Assembly (NCBI RefSeq): GCF_010894435.1
Contig: NZ_JAAIXZ010000002.1
Location: forward strand, 1-64,000
Direction: 5' to 3'
Source: Pyxidicoccus trucidator
Lineage (GTDB): Bacteria > Myxococcota > Myxococcia > Myxococcales > Myxococcaceae
DNA length: 64,000 bases
Under the pieces are notes generated by a model. It saw nothing but the letters and a program-made list of their open reading frames with translations, had not been told where the DNA came from and made no database searches. Below, in pieces: positions 61,772 through 64,000 of the stretch (its first letter is position 1; each line of letters starts with the position of its first letter). The position numbers and the translations under genes are program-made.

Positions 61772-62962
61772 TCAGCGGACCCGCGCCAGCACGTAGGCGA
61801 CCAGCGAGTCGAGCAGCCGGCGGTGGACGGAGTCGGGCAGCCACTCGCGACAGGACTCCAGGCGCTGCTCCGCGTCCTCCGCCCATTGCCGGGCCAGGCC
61901 CTGGGCGTAGTCGAGGCTGCCCTGGCGCTCGATGAGGGACAGCAACAGGCGCACGTCCGCCTCCGTCTTCACGGGGCTCCGGGCCTCGTGGGCGCACAGG
62001 GCCTCGCGCAGCCGGGCCTCACCCGGGGCCGTCAGCGCCCCTTCCGCCACGAGGCTCGCGAGCAGTGCTTCGAGCGCTGTGGGCGCGCCGGGGCCCGAGG
62101 CCCCGTCCAGTGGCGTGGCCATGGGCTCATCCGGGCGGGGCAGGCGGAGGATGCGCGCCACCTCCTGACGCTCCGGCTCGGAGGCGCCGCGCAGCATGTG
62201 CAGGAGCATGAGGGTGCGCTTGCCCTCCCAGAGGTCCCCGGCGATTTCCTTGCCGTAGTCCGCCTCCTTGCCACGCAGGTTGAGGACGTCGTCCTGAATC
62301 TGGAACGCGATGCCGAGCGAGCGCGCGAAGGCCGCGAGCGCGTCGATGCGCTCCTGCGAGGCCCGGGCGGTGATGGCGCCCACGGTGACGGGGGTGATGA
62401 AGCTGTACCAGGCCGTCTTCTTCTCCACCATCCGCACGTAGTCGTCATCGGTGACGTCGAGCGTGCCCGCGCGAATCCACTCCAGCTCCAGCGCCTGGCC
62501 CTCCACCGACTCGCGCGTCATCCCCGCCACCGCCTGGAGGATGCGCAGCGCCGGCCCGAGCCCGAGCACGGCCACGTTGTCCAGCAGTGGCTGCAGCGCC
62601 AGGGCGAGCATGGCGTCCCCCACGTTGACGGCGATGGGCAGCCCGTGGGTGCGGTGCAGCGTGGGGCCGCCCCGGCGCATGAGCGAGCCGTCCTCGATGT
62701 CGTCGTGGATGAGGAACGCGTTGTGGAAGAGCTCCAGCACCGCCGCCGAGCGCACCACCGCGTCCAGCTTGCCGCCCAGCGCGCGGCAGGCGGCGATGCA
62801 CAGCGCCGGCCTCAGCCCCTTGGCCTCGCGCAGCGGGTAGTCGAGCATCAGCGCGTAGAGTGGCGAGGACTCTCGCTGCGCCTCGGGGATGATGCGCTGG
62901 ATTTCCTGGAGGGCGAGGACGCGGCAGTCCTCGAGGTAGCCCATCAGCTCCGCCGAACCCAT
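61772..62962 (-). CDS. Polyprenyl (geranylgeranyl-type) diphosphate synthase
   Basis: A 396-residue trans-isoprenyl diphosphate synthase. First Asp-rich motif 'LIHDDIEDGSLMRRGGPTLH' (D87, D88, D91) and second 'FQIQDDVLNLRG' bind Mg-diphosphate; the 'KGLRPAL' Lys/Arg site is also present. Product length cannot be read with certainty; Leu/Phe residues before the first motif suggest C15-C20. The C-terminus is ~60 residues longer than usual. It is the first gene of the seven-gene operon and supplies the isoprenoid substrate. Cytosolic. Confidence 0.92.
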   Translation of the reverse strand: MGSAELMGYLEDCRVLALQEIQRIIPEAQRESSPLYALMLDYPLREAKGLRPALCIAACRALGGKLDAVVRSAAVLELFHNAFLIHDDIEDGSLMRRGGPTLHRTHGLPIAVNVGDAMLALALQPLLDNVAVLGLGPALRILQAVAGMTRESVEGQALELEWIRAGTLDVTDDDYVRMVEKKTAWYSFITPVTVGAITARASQERIDALAAFARSLGIAFQIQDDVLNLRGKEADYGKEIAGDLWEGKRTLMLLHMLRGASEPERQEVARILRLPRPDEPMATPLDGASGPGAPTALEALLASLVAEGALTAPGEARLREALCAHEARSPVKTEADVRLLLSLIERQGSLDYAQGLARQWAEDAEQRLESCREWLPDSVHRRLLDSLVAYVLARVR

Positions 62963-63024
62963 GGCACTCGCCCCCTGCCTGCGTCGAGGAAGGCGGGGAG
63001 GGTGACAGCTTGCGTCCCGGGGCG

Positions 63025-63094
63025 GAGCAGTCCCGGAGTCGCGAGACGTGTCTGGAATTGCGCAGCAGCGCGCCGGGGGCGGCAGGGACTGCTC
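63025..63094. promoter_or_regulatory. 10-bp inverted repeat with 50-bp spacer upstream of the isoprenoid operon
   Basis: GAGCAGTCCC (63025-63034) and GGGACTGCTC (63085-63094) are perfect inverted copies with a 50-nt spacer, centred ~97 nt upstream of the polyprenyl synthase start. A small AGACgtGTCT dyad lies between (63044-63053). Five helical turns of spacing would put both sites on one DNA face, which suits a regulator pair. Confidence 0.45.
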
Positions 63095-63126
63095 AACTCA
63101 AGGCACGTGGGAAGCCCATACGCCCG

Positions 63127-63160
63127 GGAGCGGAGCCGCGAGTCCACGCGGCTCCGCTCC
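63127..63160 (-). terminator. 14-bp perfect hairpin after htpG
   Basis: GGAGCGGAGCCGCG (63127-63140) pairs fully with CGCGGCTCCGCTCC (63147-63160) over a 6-nt loop, beginning 15 nt past the htpG stop. It is the strongest stem in the window and would isolate htpG from the isoprenoid operon on the same strand. No T-run follows. Confidence 0.75.
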
Positions 63161-63174
63161 TGTTCAGCGTCCGG

Positions 63175-64000
63175 TCAGCTCGTGGGCTGCGTGGTGCTGG
63201 ACGGCTGGGCGGCGGTGGCCTCCGGGGCGGGGGCCTGGGTTGCGGCCGTGGCCGTGGCCCCGTGGCCCGCCGCCTGCGCGGCCACCTGCGTCAGCAGCCC
63301 CGTCATCCGTCGCGCGAAGCGGTTCGGGTCGGAGATGGTGCTGCCCTCGGTGAGCAGCGCCTGGTCGTGCAGCAGCTCAATCCACTCCGTCACCTGCGCC
63401 GCGTCCGGCTGCCGCTCATGCACGGCCTTCAGGTGGGCGATGACGGGGTGGCCCGGGTTGATTTCCATGATGCGCTTCACGCGCGGCATGCCCATGCCCT
63501 TGCCTCGCTGCTGGAGCAGCCGCTCCAGGTACGCGGGCGAGCCGCCCTCGGGCACCACCAGGCACACCGGCGAGTCCGTCAGCCGGTCCGACACGCGCAC
63601 CTCGCGCACCGAGTCCTTGAGGACGTCCTTCATCTTCGTGGTGAGCGTCTTCAGCCCCTCGGCGTGCTGCTCCTGCTCCTTCTTCTGCTCGTCCGTGGAC
63701 TGGAGCTTCAGGTCCGCCTGGAGCGCGGACACCAGCTGCTTGCCCTGGAACTCACGCAGGCCCTGCGCGGCCCACTCGTCCACCGGGTCCGTCATGTAGA
63801 GGACCTCGAAGCCGCGCTGCTTCAGCGTCTCCAGGTGCGGGCTGTCCGCCACCGCCTGCCGGGACTCGCCGTAGATGTAATAGATGGCCTCCTGGCCCTC
63901 CTTCATCCGCGACACGTAGTCCGCCAGGGAGGTGATTCCCTCCTCGCGCGAGCTCTCGTAGCGCAGCAGTCCGCCCAGCTTGTCCTTGTGCTCGGCCTCG
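63175..64000 (-). CDS. htpG: HtpG (Hsp90) chaperone, C-terminal part
   Basis: The last 274 residues of an Hsp90-family chaperone; the gene continues beyond the window. 'KDKLGGLLRYESSREEGITSL', 'YIYGESRQAV', 'GFEVLYMTDPVDEW' and 'RVKRIMEINPGHPVI' are middle and C-terminal dimerisation signatures. HtpG is a cytosolic ATP-driven chaperone of stress and protein maturation. The end carries an extra ~35-residue Ala/Thr/Pro tail beyond the usual domain. It is followed by a 14-bp terminator stem. Confidence 0.95.
   Translation of the reverse strand, partial: EAEHKDKLGGLLRYESSREEGITSLADYVSRMKEGQEAIYYIYGESRQAVADSPHLETLKQRGFEVLYMTDPVDEWAAQGLREFQGKQLVSALQADLKLQSTDEQKKEQEQHAEGLKTLTTKMKDVLKDSVREVRVSDRLTDSPVCLVVPEGGSPAYLERLLQQRGKGMGMPRVKRIMEINPGHPVIAHLKAVHERQPDAAQVTEWIELLHDQALLTEGSTISDPNRFARRMTGLLTQVAAQAAGHGATATAATQAPAPEATAAQPSSTTQPTS

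Noticed and set aside
53859..62962. Ordinary carotenoid (crt) cluster
   Set aside because: There is no phytoene synthase and no CrtI-size desaturase; the FAD proteins are ~900 residues and the orphans do not fit known crt operons.

Overview
The window reads as a gene-dense, very GC-rich chromosomal stretch of a myxobacterium, probably of the Myxococcus/Corallococcus/Pyxidicoccus group. The basis is an alternative complex III joined to an A2-type caa3 oxidase, an ECF sigma factor beside a Ser/Thr kinase-ATPase, many secreted and lipo-proteins, and a large uncharacterised isoprenoid-type operon. The species assignment is inference. No tRNA, rRNA, CRISPR array, transposase or phage gene was seen.

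Layout. (1) 0.4-6.4 kb: cell-envelope and miscellaneous genes: a secreted protein, an alpha/beta hydrolase, a CxxC-cluster protein, a zinc-ribbon membrane protein, a LYC1-like acetyltransferase and two outer-membrane-type proteins. (2) 6.5-19.3 kb, minus strand: one long respiratory operon, actABCDEF, a single-TM subunit candidate, sco, then cytochrome c oxidase subunits II, I, III and IV. It should carry electrons from quinol to oxygen without a bc1 complex. (3) 19.8-26.1 kb, minus strand: the ligase-associated DNA repair set (MBL exonuclease, ATP-dependent ligase, Lhr-like helicase, PdeM phosphoesterase) with a tightly linked HNH nuclease gene. (4) 27.2-37.7 kb: tryptophan biosynthesis in two blocks, trpEG on the plus strand and aroF-trpDCFBA on the minus strand, separated by a GMC oxidoreductase and a phosphatase gene.

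(5) 37.9-45.0 kb: a FAD oxidoreductase, a diheme lipoprotein cytochrome, a MORN/LRR protein, and an isoquinoline-1-oxidoreductase-type molybdenum enzyme (IorAB-like). The cytochrome may accept electrons from the last. (6) 45.3-53.9 kb: a thermolysin-family (M4) protease with two pre-peptidase C-terminal domains, a TPR-like lipoprotein, an ECF sigma factor and a 1289-residue kinase/AAA-ATPase. (7) 53.9-63.0 kb, minus strand: a compact seven-gene operon of polyprenyl synthetase, two orphan proteins, a CrtC/AttH-like protein, a small lipid-carrier-like protein and two tandem, very similar ~900-residue FAD enzymes. This is the best candidate for an undescribed pathway. (8) The window ends inside htpG (Hsp90).

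Several intergenic stretches hold strong dyads: hairpins that pair with the ribosome binding site of trpE and of the M4 protease gene, a nested double dyad upstream of the GMC oxidoreductase, two leader hairpins before aroF, and a 10-bp inverted repeat with a 50-bp spacer before the isoprenoid operon. All were found by eye and need folding and comparative tests.
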